Under the pieces are notes generated by a model, which worked only from the letters and a program-made list of their open reading frames with translations, was not told the DNA's origin and did not search any database. From the NCBI GenBank assembly GCA_006386115.1, contig VFIW01000022.1:496001-560000 (forward strand): a stretch of DNA of 64,000 nt, in the 5' to 3' direction. Origin of the DNA: Globisporangium splendens (lineage: Eukaryota > Oomycota > Peronosporomycetes > Pythiales > Pythiaceae). Of this stretch, positions 21,585 to 32,347 are shown one piece after another. Both the position numbers and the translations under genes were made by a program. Position 1 is the stretch's first letter. Every line of letters starts with the position of its first letter.

Positions 21585-23152
21585 TTACTTGTCGTCCTTC
21601 TTTTCTTCGTCTTTGCTGTCGTCCTTCTTGCTGTTCATCTGTGCCATCGCCGCTTGGATCTTCGGGTCGTTTGGGTCCACGCCTGGAAGTCCCGAGAGCA
21701 GCGAGTTGACGAACGTTGGGTCCATGAACGGCAAGCTGGACGCTGGTGCAGGCGCAGGTGGCGGGATCCCAACGCTTGGGGCGGAGGCAACAGCAGCTTC
21801 TTCTTGCTTTGGCTCGGCCTTCGACGCTTCCTCCTATTCAAATCACAAAGAGACTCAACGTGAGTAACAATAGCCAATACGAAGTTGGGGTCATGGAGAA
21901 GAACATACAGTTTTCTTTGGAGACGCTGGCGCTGGTGCGGCTTCCGCAGCAGGAGCAGCCGCCGCAGCTTCTTCTTGCTGCTTGGCTTCTTCCGCGGCTT
22001 TCTTTTGCGCCGCTTCTTGACGCGCACGCTCCTCTTCCATCGACACACGAAGCGCCTAGTAAATACAGCACCACACGTCAGCAAACAAACCAACAGAAGC
22101 TTACACAAGAAGCAAGAATTGCGATGTCAACACGCACCAATGCCAACTCTGGGTCCATGCTTGGGTCGATACCGCCATACTCGGCAAAGTTGTCGCCTCC
22201 TGCGCTAGCACCACCGCCCGTGACCATCGGGCTGTCGTCACCGTGGAGCACGGGGGAAGACACGAGCACGTCCGAGGGCAGCACGCCTGCTGGCACTGTG
22301 ACAAGATGGCTGTTATTGTTGCTGTTGGCGGCGTCCACAAACACTTGCAGCTTGGCGGCGTTCGCGTCCACTTCGCCCATGCTGATCACGTCCACAGCGA
22401 TCTACCAACACAGCAAAGAGGCAACGCGCATTTGTCAGAGCCATTCACACACAGAAGGGTTACACAACGTCACTTACGTTGTTCTTCTTCAGCAGCTTGC
22501 CGATCTTTGTCAGCGTCTTCTCGTCTTCCGTGATTGGGGAGCCGATGAACACGACCACGCGCTGCCCACCAGTCTTGTTCCGTCTGTGCTTGAGCGCGAG
22601 CTGCGCGACTTGGATCGCGTTCGAGAGCTTCATTTCACCGCCGATCGAGACGCTGTGCACGGCATTCAAGAGCGTGCCCATGTTCTCTGTCGGGGACGCC
22701 AGCACTTGAACGCTGCCATAAAGGAACAATAGCACGTTAGCATTTGCGAACTCATTACAATGCATAGAGAAACGCGTAGACGCACCTCTTGCCAGCCATG
22801 GTGAGCACGCCGACCGTGCTCTCCGGGTTCGACTGCGTCTTTGTGCCGCACAGCAGGTTCGCGGCATCGTGCTGCGCTTCCAGACGCGACGGGATATAGT
22901 CACCATTCCGCATCCATTCGGAATTGTCCAGGCTATATACACAACAAGTATAATCACATTAAAATGGGTCCCCCATCGCCAAAAAGAACAAAAGATCCGC
23001 TTTCAGCAGCTCCGACAGCAGCAGCTTCACGAACAGGGGAGAGCGCGAGAGTGCGCGAGGGATGCTGAGCCCTCTCTCCCCTTCGAGTGCGTGTAGTGCA
23101 GCATATCGCAGGGGAGGATGCCTCACCAGATCATCGTCGATTCGAGCACCAT
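21585..23152 (-). CDS. RPN10: 26S proteasome non-ATPase subunit RPN10/PSMD4
   Basis: Six exons (23152-23127, 22932-22786, 22712-22478, 22401-22138, 22055-21909, 21833-21585) give 355 residues. The N-terminal von Willebrand A domain begins [20 protein letters not shown] and continues with [12 protein letters not shown] and IVAFIG-like [13 protein letters not shown] ([14 protein letters not shown], near residue 220-235) spans the fourth intron. An Ala/Lys/Glu-rich linker and a C-terminal GIPPPAPAP…[21 protein letters not shown] segment follow, which resembles the second ubiquitin-binding/assembly region. The protein is the ubiquitin receptor at the base-lid hinge of the proteasome. The gene is head-to-head with the CaM methyltransferase gene (308 bp apart). 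Confidence 0.95.
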
Positions 23153-23460
23153 CGTGGAGCTTCTGGAGAGGAGCTTCGCGTTCTTCTTTGTTGTCCTTTG
23201 TGTCTTTCAGATCCAAAAATGCTCCAAGCTAGACAGCGACACTGTACACACTCGTCTAAGTGCGAGAACATTCAATTCGACGTTCTCGACATTGATCAGC
23301 GTCAAAAGTGTCGAGAACCATTCCACTTTCTTTGGTGTCGGTTCGCTCTGTACCTATTGCGCCAGCGTGGCGAGAAAAAAAGGCGGGAGGGTGGGTTGCC
23401 TCCGCATTCATTTTCGAATATTCCAAGAGGTCCGACGTGCGCGTGGGTGAAGACGTCGCG

Positions 23461-24627
23461 ATGATGCTCATGACGCACCGCGAGCAGCAGCAGCACGAGT
23501 GCTGCGCGCACATGCCGGCGCCGCTGTCCGCTGTCAAGGAGACCGCGCCAGCGCCTGCAGCCACCGCGAAGAGCACGAAGCACCACTGGCGCGCGCTGCG
23601 GAATGCGCTGCTGGCGAAACCGGTCGTTGCGAACGGGAACACGACGGCGTCGTCGATCTCGACCGAGTTCTTTCCCGTGTTCGCAGCGCAGCCATCTGCG
23701 CTTGGAGTCGCTAATGGCGCTGGAGAAGACTCGCTGCAGAGACATCGCCGCCCTGAACCGAATTTCGAATGGATGCAGTATGATGTGTCATTTGAGAAGA
23801 CCCCAAGAGACGCTGCTGGAACGGGTGCGAAGATCGTGTACGTGCACGAAAAGCAAAAGGACAAGGGAGTGTCGTTGCAAGAACTGTTCAGCCACAAAGT
23901 GAATCAGGGTGTCGACAACACTGGCAACGTTCGAACGTGGCCGTCGGAGCAAGTCATGCTTACATACTTGCTGAAGCAGAACGTCTGCGAGAAGCTTGCT
24001 CAGAGAAGCAAGGACGGTGAAGCGGTGATGCCGTTAAACTGTTGCGAACTTGGCGGTGGGATGGCAGGCCTTGCAAGTCTCGGACTATTGGCGCACGCGC
24101 CTGTGTCGTTTGGTCGTTTCGACGTCACCGATGGCAACCCGCTTTCAGTCGAGAATCTCAAGATTTGCGTCGGCGAAAACATCGCGCAAGGTGCATTCGC
24201 GAAGAGTGCTTCGACTCAGCTAAGCGTGGATCTGCTCCGTTGGGACCGGAACGCGACGTTTTCCACAGATGCGCAGCACCAGTTCGACCTGCTGCTGGCA
24301 AGCGATTGCCTGTTTTTCGAAGACTTTCACTATGATTTGGCGCACACAATCAAGCAGCTGTTGCGTCCAAGGACAGGTCGGTGCTACATGCTTCAACCGA
24401 GTCGGAATGGCTCCATGGAGCGTTTTTCGCGGATCGCCGAGACGCAAGGGCTGCACGTCGAGTGCGTGAGTGATTATGATGCGGAGATCACGGCGAAGCA
24501 TGAAGCGTATCTCCGCACTCGCACAGACTACATTCCTGACGTGCACTACCCTGTGCTTCTCATTGTATCTGCACCTTTGCCGTCAGCAACTCCATCGGAC
24601 GCTGCGTTACATGCTTCGCACCAGTAG
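23461..24627 (+). CDS. Calmodulin-lysine N-methyltransferase-like (CAMKMT)
   Basis: A single exon encodes 388 residues from the first ATG (MMLMTHREQQ). The methyltransferase core has the family's WPSEQVMLTYLL entry motif, the SAM loop CELGGGMAGLASLG, VTDGNPLSVENL, LRWDRN and the DxxxAxDCLFF-type LLLASDCLFFEDFH, with HYPVLLIVS near the end. These match the CaM-KMT (C2orf34) class, which trimethylates a lysine of calmodulin. The first ~90 residues are low-complexity and poorly conserved. It belongs to the seven-beta-strand MTF16 family. The calmodulin specificity is by motif similarity, not proved. Confidence 0.85.
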   Translation: MMLMTHREQQQHECCAHMPAPLSAVKETAPAPAATAKSTKHHWRALRNALLAKPVVANGNTTASSISTEFFPVFAAQPSALGVANGAGEDSLQRHRRPEPNFEWMQYDVSFEKTPRDAAGTGAKIVYVHEKQKDKGVSLQELFSHKVNQGVDNTGNVRTWPSEQVMLTYLLKQNVCEKLAQRSKDGEAVMPLNCCELGGGMAGLASLGLLAHAPVSFGRFDVTDGNPLSVENLKICVGENIAQGAFAKSASTQLSVDLLRWDRNATFSTDAQHQFDLLLASDCLFFEDFHYDLAHTIKQLLRPRTGRCYMLQPSRNGSMERFSRIAETQGLHVECVSDYDAEITAKHEAYLRTRTDYIPDVHYPVLLIVSAPLPSATPSDAALHASHQ

Positions 24628-24956
24628 CAAGCACTCATAATCAGCAGCTCCATACAGAGACGAGATGATGCTCGTTGTGACATAAAAAGACACAGGTTTG
24701 TTTCGTCAAAAACACAAAAGAAAGAAATGAAACGACCAGTTGGAGATTTGTTGCTGTCACGAATAGTGTCTAGAATGTGTCAATATCACTCAGTTGCAGT
24801 TGGATAGGTACTGTAGCTCTCCGATTAGATGCGAGAAAAGAGCTCTTCATTACAAGGAGGCGTCTTCTTATCAGCACAGGCGCGTGGAAGCACCTCACGA
24901 GGCAGGGAAACGACAGCGCTGAAGACTCTGGCGCTGTTTGCCCACTGGCGTCCGTC
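24628..24956. other. Intergenic, 3' flank of methyltransferase and 5' flank of kinesin
   Basis: No coding or RNA feature recognised. Confidence 0.55.
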
Positions 24957-27948
24957 ATGAGAAGCACGTCGTCGTCCTCGACGTCTGCGCCCAACGTACG
25001 TTCTCTCTTCTTTTTTTTTTCCCTGTGACGATGGAAGACTGCGCAAATGGAAATGCCTGTTTGGCTACGTACGTTGCACACGCGACTGATGGCGCATTTT
25101 GCGTTGTTGTGCGGTGTCTGTGTACACATATGCTGCGAGAGTAGAACGATGCCGGGAATGTGCGCGTCTGCTGTCGCGTGCGGCCGCAGAACAAGAAGGA
25201 GCTGCAGATGGCGGATGCGAAACGCGCCGTTTTCGTCGCCGGCGAAGTGATCGAAGTCAAAGTACGTTTTGCTTTTTTCTTGACGCTATACTGCTTTACA
25301 TGCCTGTGGCTAACATGCGAACTCATGGTGGTGGTTGAGTAGACTGGCGAGGGACCTCCGCAAAAGTTCACGTACGATCATGTGTTTAGCGAGGAAGATG
25401 GCCAAAGCGCCGTGTTTGAGAACGTAGCACGGCCCGTTGTCCAAGGTATGTGTGCTGCCGTCCAAAGGCATCCCTTTGCTCCATAGACGACTTTCCTTAA
25501 TGCGCTTTGCCTGCTGCTGAGACAGACATAATGTCGGGGTACAATGCCACGATCTTCGCGTACGGGCAGACGTCGTCGGGCAAAACGTACACCATGGAAG
25601 GCGCCTCCATCGACGACCCCGAGCTGCGCGGCATCATTCCGCGCACGGCGACCGAGATCTTCAACAATGTCATGGCCGCCGACGAGAACATTGAGTTTAT
25701 CGTGAAAGTGAGCTACATTGAGATCTACATGGAGCGCATTCGCGATCTGCTGGACCCGTACAAGTCGAAAGTGAATTTGCAAGTCCGTGAGGATGCCCAG
25801 CGCGGTATTTTCGTCGAGGGCATGACTGAAGTGTGCGTGACAAGCGACGACGAGCTCCTGTCGACGATGCGGGACGGTGCCGCGAACCGCGCTGTGGCGG
25901 CTACAGGAATGAATGAGGGTAGTTCGCGCAGTCACAGTGTGTTTATGGTCACGTTATACCAGCGGAACCTCGTGAACCAAGCCACAAAAGCCGGGAAACT
26001 CTATCTGGTCGATCTTGCAGGTTCGGAAATGGTGCGCAAGACGGGAGCATCGGGTCGACAGCTTGAAGAAGCGAAGACCATCAACAAGTCGCTTTCGGCT
26101 CTTGGCATGGTGATCAATGCGCTGACGGATCTGAACTCCCATCACGTGCCGTACCGAGACAGTAAGTTGACGCGCGTGCTCCAGGAATCACTTGGTGGTA
26201 ACTCGCGCACAAACCTCATCATCAACGTGTCGCCGAGCAGCTACAACACGTCGGAGACGCTGTCGACACTGCGGTTCGGCAATCGCGCGAAGTCGATCAA
26301 GAACAAGGCAGTCGTGAACGAGCAGCGCAGTGTCGAGGAGTACAAACTGTTGTTGGCGAAAGCAGAGAAGGCGCTGGCGATGCAACAAAACTACATTATC
26401 TCACTGGAGGCGCGCCTGTCGTCGAACAACGGAGGCGATTCCTCGGTAGCTGCCGCTATTCCTCGAACAGACATTGCACTCGAACAGAGTAGTGGCAGCG
26501 CGACGGTGGCTACTGCAAGTGCAGAAAGCAGCAGTGATGGAATTGGCATTGCAGATCTGTCTTTGGACCTGACGGGGGTATCGACGCAAAGCGGTGCTGA
26601 GGAATCCAGTGCAGCTCACTCACCATCGACGCGTGCCGCCCGTGCCGTGGAGGAACTGCAAGAGAAAATCACTCAGTTGGAAGACGAACTCGCCGAAGAA
26701 AAGCAAGAATCGACGCGTCGTGGAGAGGAGATTCGACTTCTCACGGCCAAGGTCGAAGAGCAAGCGCATGCACTAGAAACGTCCAAAACGGTCATTGACG
26801 AAGTCCAGAAAGTCAAGGAGCTGCTGGAAAAATCCAACGAAGAGCGACTCCGGCAGCGTGAGACGCTGTACAACGAGCTCAAGGCGGACTACGAGCGGCT
26901 CAGCTTCGAGCACAAGGAGCTTGCGATCCACGCCGAGACGGTGCAAAGCGAATATGACAGTTTGCTGCAGGATCTGCCTCCGACGTCTGCGAATTCTCCT
27001 GGAAAACTCGCGTCGGCGATCGTCGCGGCGGATGCTGCAGAGAAGCAAAAGGCGGAGGAAGCGCAGGCATCCGATGCTGGTGGCGTGTCCACTGAAGGAG
27101 AGCAACCTGCAGAGAGCACATCACCAGCGACTGCGTTAGGAGAGAATGCTGCGGTGGCAGAAGGCGAAGAAACGTCGTCTCATGGGGAAGACCCGTCGTC
27201 GCTTTCCCCCGCTGCTGGCGAGAGTGCGGAGGAGACTTTCGATCTCAAGTCCAAGTGCGCAGCTCTGGAAGCGGAACTGAAGGAGTACGAGCGCGAGTAC
27301 CGTCAGCTGCAGGCGAGCACGGACCGCGAGAAAAGCCGCCTTCTCGAGGACCTTGAGCGCAAGAAAGCGCAAATCCGCGAATTGGAGCTCCAATTGGACC
27401 GCGCCACACATGCATCTGGAGCGTCGTCGCCGAGCAGTGGTGGCGGCAGCGGCATGTCAGCCCGCGAGCGCCAGCACATGCGCTCCATTCAGCAGAAGCT
27501 CGAGCAGTTGGTTGCTGTGCACCGCCAGTTGCTGCGCAAGTACGCGTCCCTCGAGCTCGAGTTGTCGGAGGCCAAGAAAAAGCTCGTGCTGCGCGACGAG
27601 CGGATCAAGCAGGTCGAGGCGAACAACCGCATCATGGCTGGCAACATGCGCGCGCAAGCCGAGAAGCACGTGGAGGAGCTGACCCATTTGCGGGACCAGA
27701 TCGCCGACTTCCGTGGCGCGCAGCGGTCTCACTTCGAGGCACAGATGAACAAGAACAACGACGCGAACGTGATCAAGACGCTACGCGGTGGCTCGTTCTA
27801 CAACGACGGTGTGATCCGACCGATCCGCGGTGGCGGACGGCGCCAGACGACGCTTACGGACAGCGGCGGTGCTGGTGGTTCCCCCGCAGGAACGGAGGCG
27901 GCCCCCAGCAGCGGCTTCTTGAATCGGTTATTCGGCAAGGGCAGTTAG
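24957..27948 (+). CDS. Kinesin-1-like N-terminal motor protein
   Basis: Four exons (24957-24995, 25145-25261, 25343-25445, 25526-27948) give 893 residues. The motor domain runs from ~17 (NVRVCCRVRPQN) to ~352. The P-loop is GQTSSGKT (100-107); switch I is NEGSSRSH and switch II is DLAGSE. YGQTSSGKTYTMEG and the neck region following KNKAVVNEQ resemble kinesin-1 heavy chain. The rest is a long discontinuous coiled coil with a Ser/Thr/Glu-rich spacer (~400-600), ending in a basic RGGGRRQTT tail. The first exon (13 residues) is inferred from splice phase. It is a plus-end microtubule motor by family; cargo unknown. Confidence 0.92.
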
Positions 27949-28228
27949 ATCTGAGCTTTCTCCATCAGCGGCAGCAGCAGTAAGCACCATGGTCGCATGA
28001 AGTATGCGCATGTACCTTGTAGGATTGATTGCTGAGTGTCCACATCTATTACTTATGAGAGATTATAAGTTTTTTACATTCCGTCAGAATAGAAGTCTCT
28101 CACAGTATAACTGACAGTACATCGAAGAGTGATGGTCCCGACTGGCGGCCGTTGGAGCTCGTGACGCACACAACCAGCAAGTGGTGCAATTGGCAGAGAA
28201 AGCGGAGACAGCAACAAAAGCGGCGGCC

Positions 28229-28453
28229 ATGTCGGTGTACGACGAGGTGGAGATCGAGGACATGGAGTACGACGCGGAGGAGCAGGTGTACTACTACCCG
28301 TGTCCATGCGGGGACAAGTTCTTCATCACGCTCGACGAGCTCTACGACGGAGAAGACATCGCCACGTGCCCCAGCTGCTCGCTCACACTGCGCGTCGTGT
28401 TTGACGAAGACGATCTGCCCGAGCTGAAGGAAGACGGCGACGACGAACCGTGA
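28229..28453 (+). CDS. DPH3: Diphthamide biosynthesis protein 3 (CSL zinc finger)
   Basis: A 74-residue single-exon protein. The four cysteines of the CSL-type zinc ribbon are at 25, 27, 47 and 50 ([20 protein letters not shown] … [10 protein letters not shown]), and the acidic N-terminus ([10 protein letters not shown]) is typical. Family function: electron donor for DPH1/DPH2 in diphthamide formation on EF2, and partner of KTI13 in tRNA wobble modification. Length and motifs match the family closely. Confidence 0.95.
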   Translation: MSVYDEVEIEDMEYDAEEQVYYYPCPCGDKFFITLDELYDGEDIATCPSCSLTLRVVFDEDDLPELKEDGDDEP

Positions 28454-28616
28454 AGCAACGCCGCATATGTACGAGTGTGTGTATAGGTGCTGGTACAAGA
28501 AACGCTAATAAGCGGATAGAGTCATGTTTTCCTGATGCAAGCGAAGCGCGAAGAGAAAGACACCAACGGAAGCAAGGGGAAAAGTGGAATATACATAATA
28601 TATTATTCTTTCTTAT

Positions 28617-29687
28617 TTAGAAGCAGCAGGTGTCGTTTGAAGCGTCTCGTTTCTCGGGGACGTGGATCTGGAAGGGCTTTCCGCTGGGCTTCGAGCCGCC
28701 AGCGTTGATGTCCTTCGATCGCGCGTAGATCCGCAGCACCAGGGCTTCGAGAGCCTGCGAGATCGTCTTCACCTCGACCGTCTGCTCGTACTCTAGCGTG
28801 GGCTTGTACACGCGTGTGAGCAGATCGTTGACGAAGTCCGATTTCTCGTTCAGCTCGTAGAGCTCGCACTGGTTTTTCAAGGCAGACGTGCGAGCATACA
28901 TCAAGCTGTTGGCGATCCGGAACGGTCTCGTCTCGTTTGGATCAGCGTCATGGAGCCATCCGGGACGCGGCTTTGAATCGTCTATCGGCTGCGGGTGCTT
29001 TAACATCGTATCTGCTAGCAAACGCTTTACATCAGCGTCCTGGACATAAGTTGTGGACGCTCGAGGACCTTCGGGTCGAGCTTGTCGATCTTGTTCTCGA
29101 CGAGCATCACTGCTGCCAGGAGCGACGGGTCCGCATTGTCTTTCAGAGCATTAAGCCACTGGTTCTTACCAGGTACGCCGGGGAAGACCTCCTTGAACGT
29201 GTACTTTGTGCTCACATCGTATACGACAAGAGCTCCTAATTACAGCACGAAAAGGGTGTCAGCGACATGCATACTTTGTCTGGAAGACAGGGGAAATAAT
29301 CAAAACGAACCGTGGGCTCGACGATAATGGGAACTGGAAATGGCTTGGAACCGCTCCTGGCCTGCCGTATCCCACACTTGAGCTCGCAAGAACTGGTTTG
29401 GCTCCCCAAATTTCCAATCTGGTCGCTGCACTTTCACTGCTTTACCAAAGAGATAATGCCAGTTAGATCTCATTGCCACATATTTTATCGAGTCAAAACC
29501 AAGAAAGCGTACCTGTGACGAACTCGGGCTGGAGCGTCGGTGGGCTTCTCTCGTCAAACTGCTGTCCACGCGCAGCGACGGAGAGCAGGTTCGTTTTCCC
29601 CACAGCGGCCGATCCGATCAAGATCACTTTGTACACGAACTCACTCGCAGAACTTCGCGAGGGCGATGCCGGCGGCGAGACCTCCAT
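28617..29687 (-). CDS. Atypical Rab-like small GTPase with a frame discontinuity
   Basis: Exons 29687-29513 and 29436-29311 are clear; a third starts at 29235. The P-loop is GSAAVGKT, the G3 motif WDTAGQERF and G4 NKID; the C-terminus ends CCF, compatible with geranylgeranylation. After KIDKLDPK the frame closes, and homology resumes in another frame (DADVKRLLADTM). This can be explained by a 29-nt GT...AG segment (29068-29040) acting as a micro-intron, giving 296 residues, or by one lost base near 29070. The region between G4 and the C-terminus is longer than in ordinary Rabs (a ~50-residue insert with KPRPGWLHDADPNETR). Its function is probably membrane traffic; no known Rab subfamily is recognised. 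Confidence 0.78.
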
Positions 29688-30063
29688 CGTGATCAGGTGA
29701 GCTGCGTGTGTGCTGTTCTACCAGACACGAAGCGACCCAGTCTCGCGCGTAGAAATCTCCAAGTGCGAGGCGCGCAGGAGGAGAATGAACCTTGTCGAGG
29801 GGTGGTCGCTCATATTCTTAGAGCCGCAGCTCGCAAAGCACCAGGAATAGCCTCATGAGAACGAGAGAGAAAAATAACGACCTGCAGTCATGTCTTTCAT
29901 TTAGGCACCCCACGTCTTTTCGATATAGTTTGTCACAAGATACTCGGAACCTTACAAAATACATAAATGCAGTTATAGAGAGGTATGTTATTTGACAGGC
30001 TACCGAGAGGGGAAGAGAGCGAGTGGCGATCAATCGCGAGACAAGCAAGAGAAGAAGACAAGG
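29688..30063. other. Intergenic between divergent Rab and complex I genes
   Basis: A 376-bp shared 5' region with no gene seen. Confidence 0.6.
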
Positions 30064-30474
30064 ATGGCCGACCAGGACCCGCGCGCGCCAAAGTTCCCCG
30101 TGATCGTCAAGCACCCGACGTACGACGACGTGCGCGGCAACTTCAGCGGCAACGACTACCTGCAGTGGGGCGGCGTCACCGCAGTCTCGTTCCCGCTCGG
30201 CTACGTCTTCGGTACGACGAGCTACAGCTCCGAATTATGGAAACCGCGATTGTGTATGCTTTGGATTGAGACGCTTATGATGTTTTCTTGTTTACTCTTT
30301 GCAGGCGCGAAGCTGAACCCTCGCGTGGCGCGCCCGTCGATGTGGGTGACGGGTCTGCTGGGCTCGCTCGGCGGCTTCCTGTGGGCGTACCAGAACTCGT
30401 CGTTCCGTCTGCAGGGCTATGCGCCAAACCGCGCGGAAGTCAAGCGCTTCATCCGCGCGCCCCAGGAAGAATAA
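30064..30474 (+). CDS. Complex I 21 kDa-type (NUXM-like) subunit, paralogue B
   Basis: Exons 30064-30211 and 30305-30474 give 105 residues with a phase-1 intron after FPLGYVF, the same position as in the paralogue at 16415-17009. Key stretches are PKFPVIVKHPTYDDV, YLQWGGVTAVSFPLGY, RPSMWVTGLLGSLGGFLW and YQNSSFRLQGYAPNRAEV. It fits the fungal/protist 21 kDa subunit of respiratory complex I better than paralogue A (it keeps the D-Y-x-x-W pattern), so it may be the main copy. It points toward the right RPS11 arm, mirroring the left side. Confidence 0.83.
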   Translation: MADQDPRAPKFPVIVKHPTYDDVRGNFSGNDYLQWGGVTAVSFPLGYVFGTTSYSSELWKPRLCMLWIETLMMFSCLLFAGAKLNPRVARPSMWVTGLLGSLGGFLWAYQNSSFRLQGYAPNRAEVKRFIRAPQEE

Positions 30475-31069
30475 ATGTACGACTTTAGCAGCCAGTGACA
30501 AACCAGCACACCAACGTCATGAATATCCTCTTCGGACTCCAGAGCCACTGCGTGCAGCGGTTGTGGAGGAGAGGGAGAAGGAAGACAGGAACACAGAAGA
30601 AGATAAAAGGGGACGCAGTAATAATCTCCAGTGAATAAAAACAAGAAGATATACGGCACATGTGTGTGGCTGGAAGGCGTATATGTGTCTGATAAATACA
30701 CAAGGAGCGCATTCAAGGCGCTCTTTGTCTTTGGCATGAGTGTGACAGGAAGTCGACCATATTTGCATGCTCTTCCATATTGCCATATTGCCTGCTGCTT
30801 TCCTGGACTGGACCGTCAGAATTTGTGCGGTCCTTATGCAGCAGCGTCTTTAGCAATTTTTAGCTCAGGATTGCTAAACAAAGGTAACTTCATACTGTCA
30901 CTTCAGCAAAATCTTACTTTTACAACCGAACCGGTTCGACTTTGGAACCGGACCGCAAATGAGCAAAGTGTCGGGCTATCTCTCAATTTGACTGGTGTGG
31001 AGCGCCATCCGAATGGCGAGGAGCTCGATGCACATGGACATTCTTGAATAAAGACCCCACCAGGACACC
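30475..31069. other. Intergenic region upstream of RPS11 copy 2
   Basis: The inverted repeat begins at about 30987. Bases 30928-30937 contain the palindrome GAACCGGTTC, also found in another intergenic region at 62474. No gene is supported. Confidence 0.55.
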
Positions 31070-32346
31070 ATGGAGCACGTCGAACAGGTAATGGCGCCTT
31101 ACGATCAGCAGCGATCCCTCCCGCTTGAGCAGTGAGCAGGCAGAGCACGTCCAGCGTACCGAGTTCTCCCCTCCGACGACCTTCCCCCATGCTCCGAGCC
31201 CAGCGGCCAACGAATCCGAAGCGCCAAAGTCAAAGCCAGAGCAAATCATCAGCAGCGCCAAGGGTGTGAGCGGCGGTCGATGCGATTTTACAGCCCCAAA
31301 GCTGGAGAGAGTGGCTCTTTTTCCGTCGTCTCTGCGGACGGCGACGTCCTGCGGCGGCAGTGGCCATTTGTGGTGTCGAATGTTTTCTTGTGACTCATGG
31401 AACTTGACCATTTGGCTAGCTAGTTGGTGAGGTGATGGCTCACCAAGGCTGTAATCCATCGCTTCTCTCTCATCGTCACACAAGACCAGTGCAAGTGAGG
31501 ACACCATACGGTGCTCTCTGTTGTCTGGTCGAGTGCGTGCGGTGGGAGTCGCGTGAAACAAAAGCGCACTGCGTGTGCTTGTGCTTCTCATGACGCTTGT
31601 CATGAGATCCGACTCATCATCGGCAGGGTTCGTGGGTGGGACGAGGGAGCGGATGGCGTCCGAAATGTCGCGCTGCTGCTGCTGCTGTGAAGCGCGAGAT
31701 CGATAGAAGAATTGTCATATTCACTCTGCTTGTGGCTGCAAATCGCAGCTGTCCTCACCCCATGTGCTCACGCTGTTTCTTGTGCACTCTGTTGACGCGT
31801 AACAGAACGAAAAGGCTTTCCAGAAGCAGGACGGCGTCTTCCTCGCCTCGAAGAAGTTCGCGGGCAAGAAGACCGGCCCACGTTTCTACAAGAACGTCGG
31901 TCTCGGCTTCAAGACGCCAAAAGCCGCCATCGAGGGCCAGTACGTGGACAAGAAGTGCCCATTCACGGGCAACATCTCGATCCGCGGTCGTATCCTCAAG
32001 GGTGTCGTGCTCTCGACCAAGATGAAGCGCACGATCATCGTGCGTCGCGACTACTTGCACTACGTCAAGAAGTACAAGCGTTTCGAGAAGCGCCACAAGA
32101 ACGTCGCGGCCCACGTGTCGCCAGCGTTCCGTGTCAAGGAAGGCGACATCGTGACCATCGGCCAGTGCCGTCCGCTCGCCAAGACCGTGCGCTTCAACGT
32201 GCTCGAAGTCGAGGCCGCGTCCGAGACCAAGCCAATCAACGTGCGCAAGCAGTTCCGTCAATTCTAAGCCTGTTGTCTTGTAAGGAATTCCGTTGATAAG
32301 CAGTACTGCCAATAAATGAAGTTCGAAAGGGGTTTATTTTCCACAC
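30987..32346. repeat. Right arm of 1.36-kb near-identical inverted repeat
   Basis: Reverse complement of 14852-16210. It contains RPS11 copy 2 with intron and short flanks and stops at the very end of the neighbouring MORN gene. The spacer between the arms is 14.8 kb. Confidence 0.93.
31070..32267 (+). CDS. RPS11: 40S ribosomal protein S11 (uS17), copy 2
   Basis: Exons 31070-31087 and 31806-32267 encode the same 159 residues as copy 1 at 14931-16128, with the same 718-bp intron. Both copies are intact. The 5' end of the identical tract lies only ~84 bp before the ATG, so the two copies may differ in distal promoter elements while sharing the proximal promoter and intron. Confidence 0.93.
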
Positions 32347-32347
32347 A

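Noticed and set aside
31653..31680. Alternative first exon of RPS11 starting at ATGGCGTCCGAA
   Set aside because: It would give an attractive MASEIQ start, but no GT...AG boundary joins it in the right phase, whereas [14 protein letters not shown] has consensus sites.
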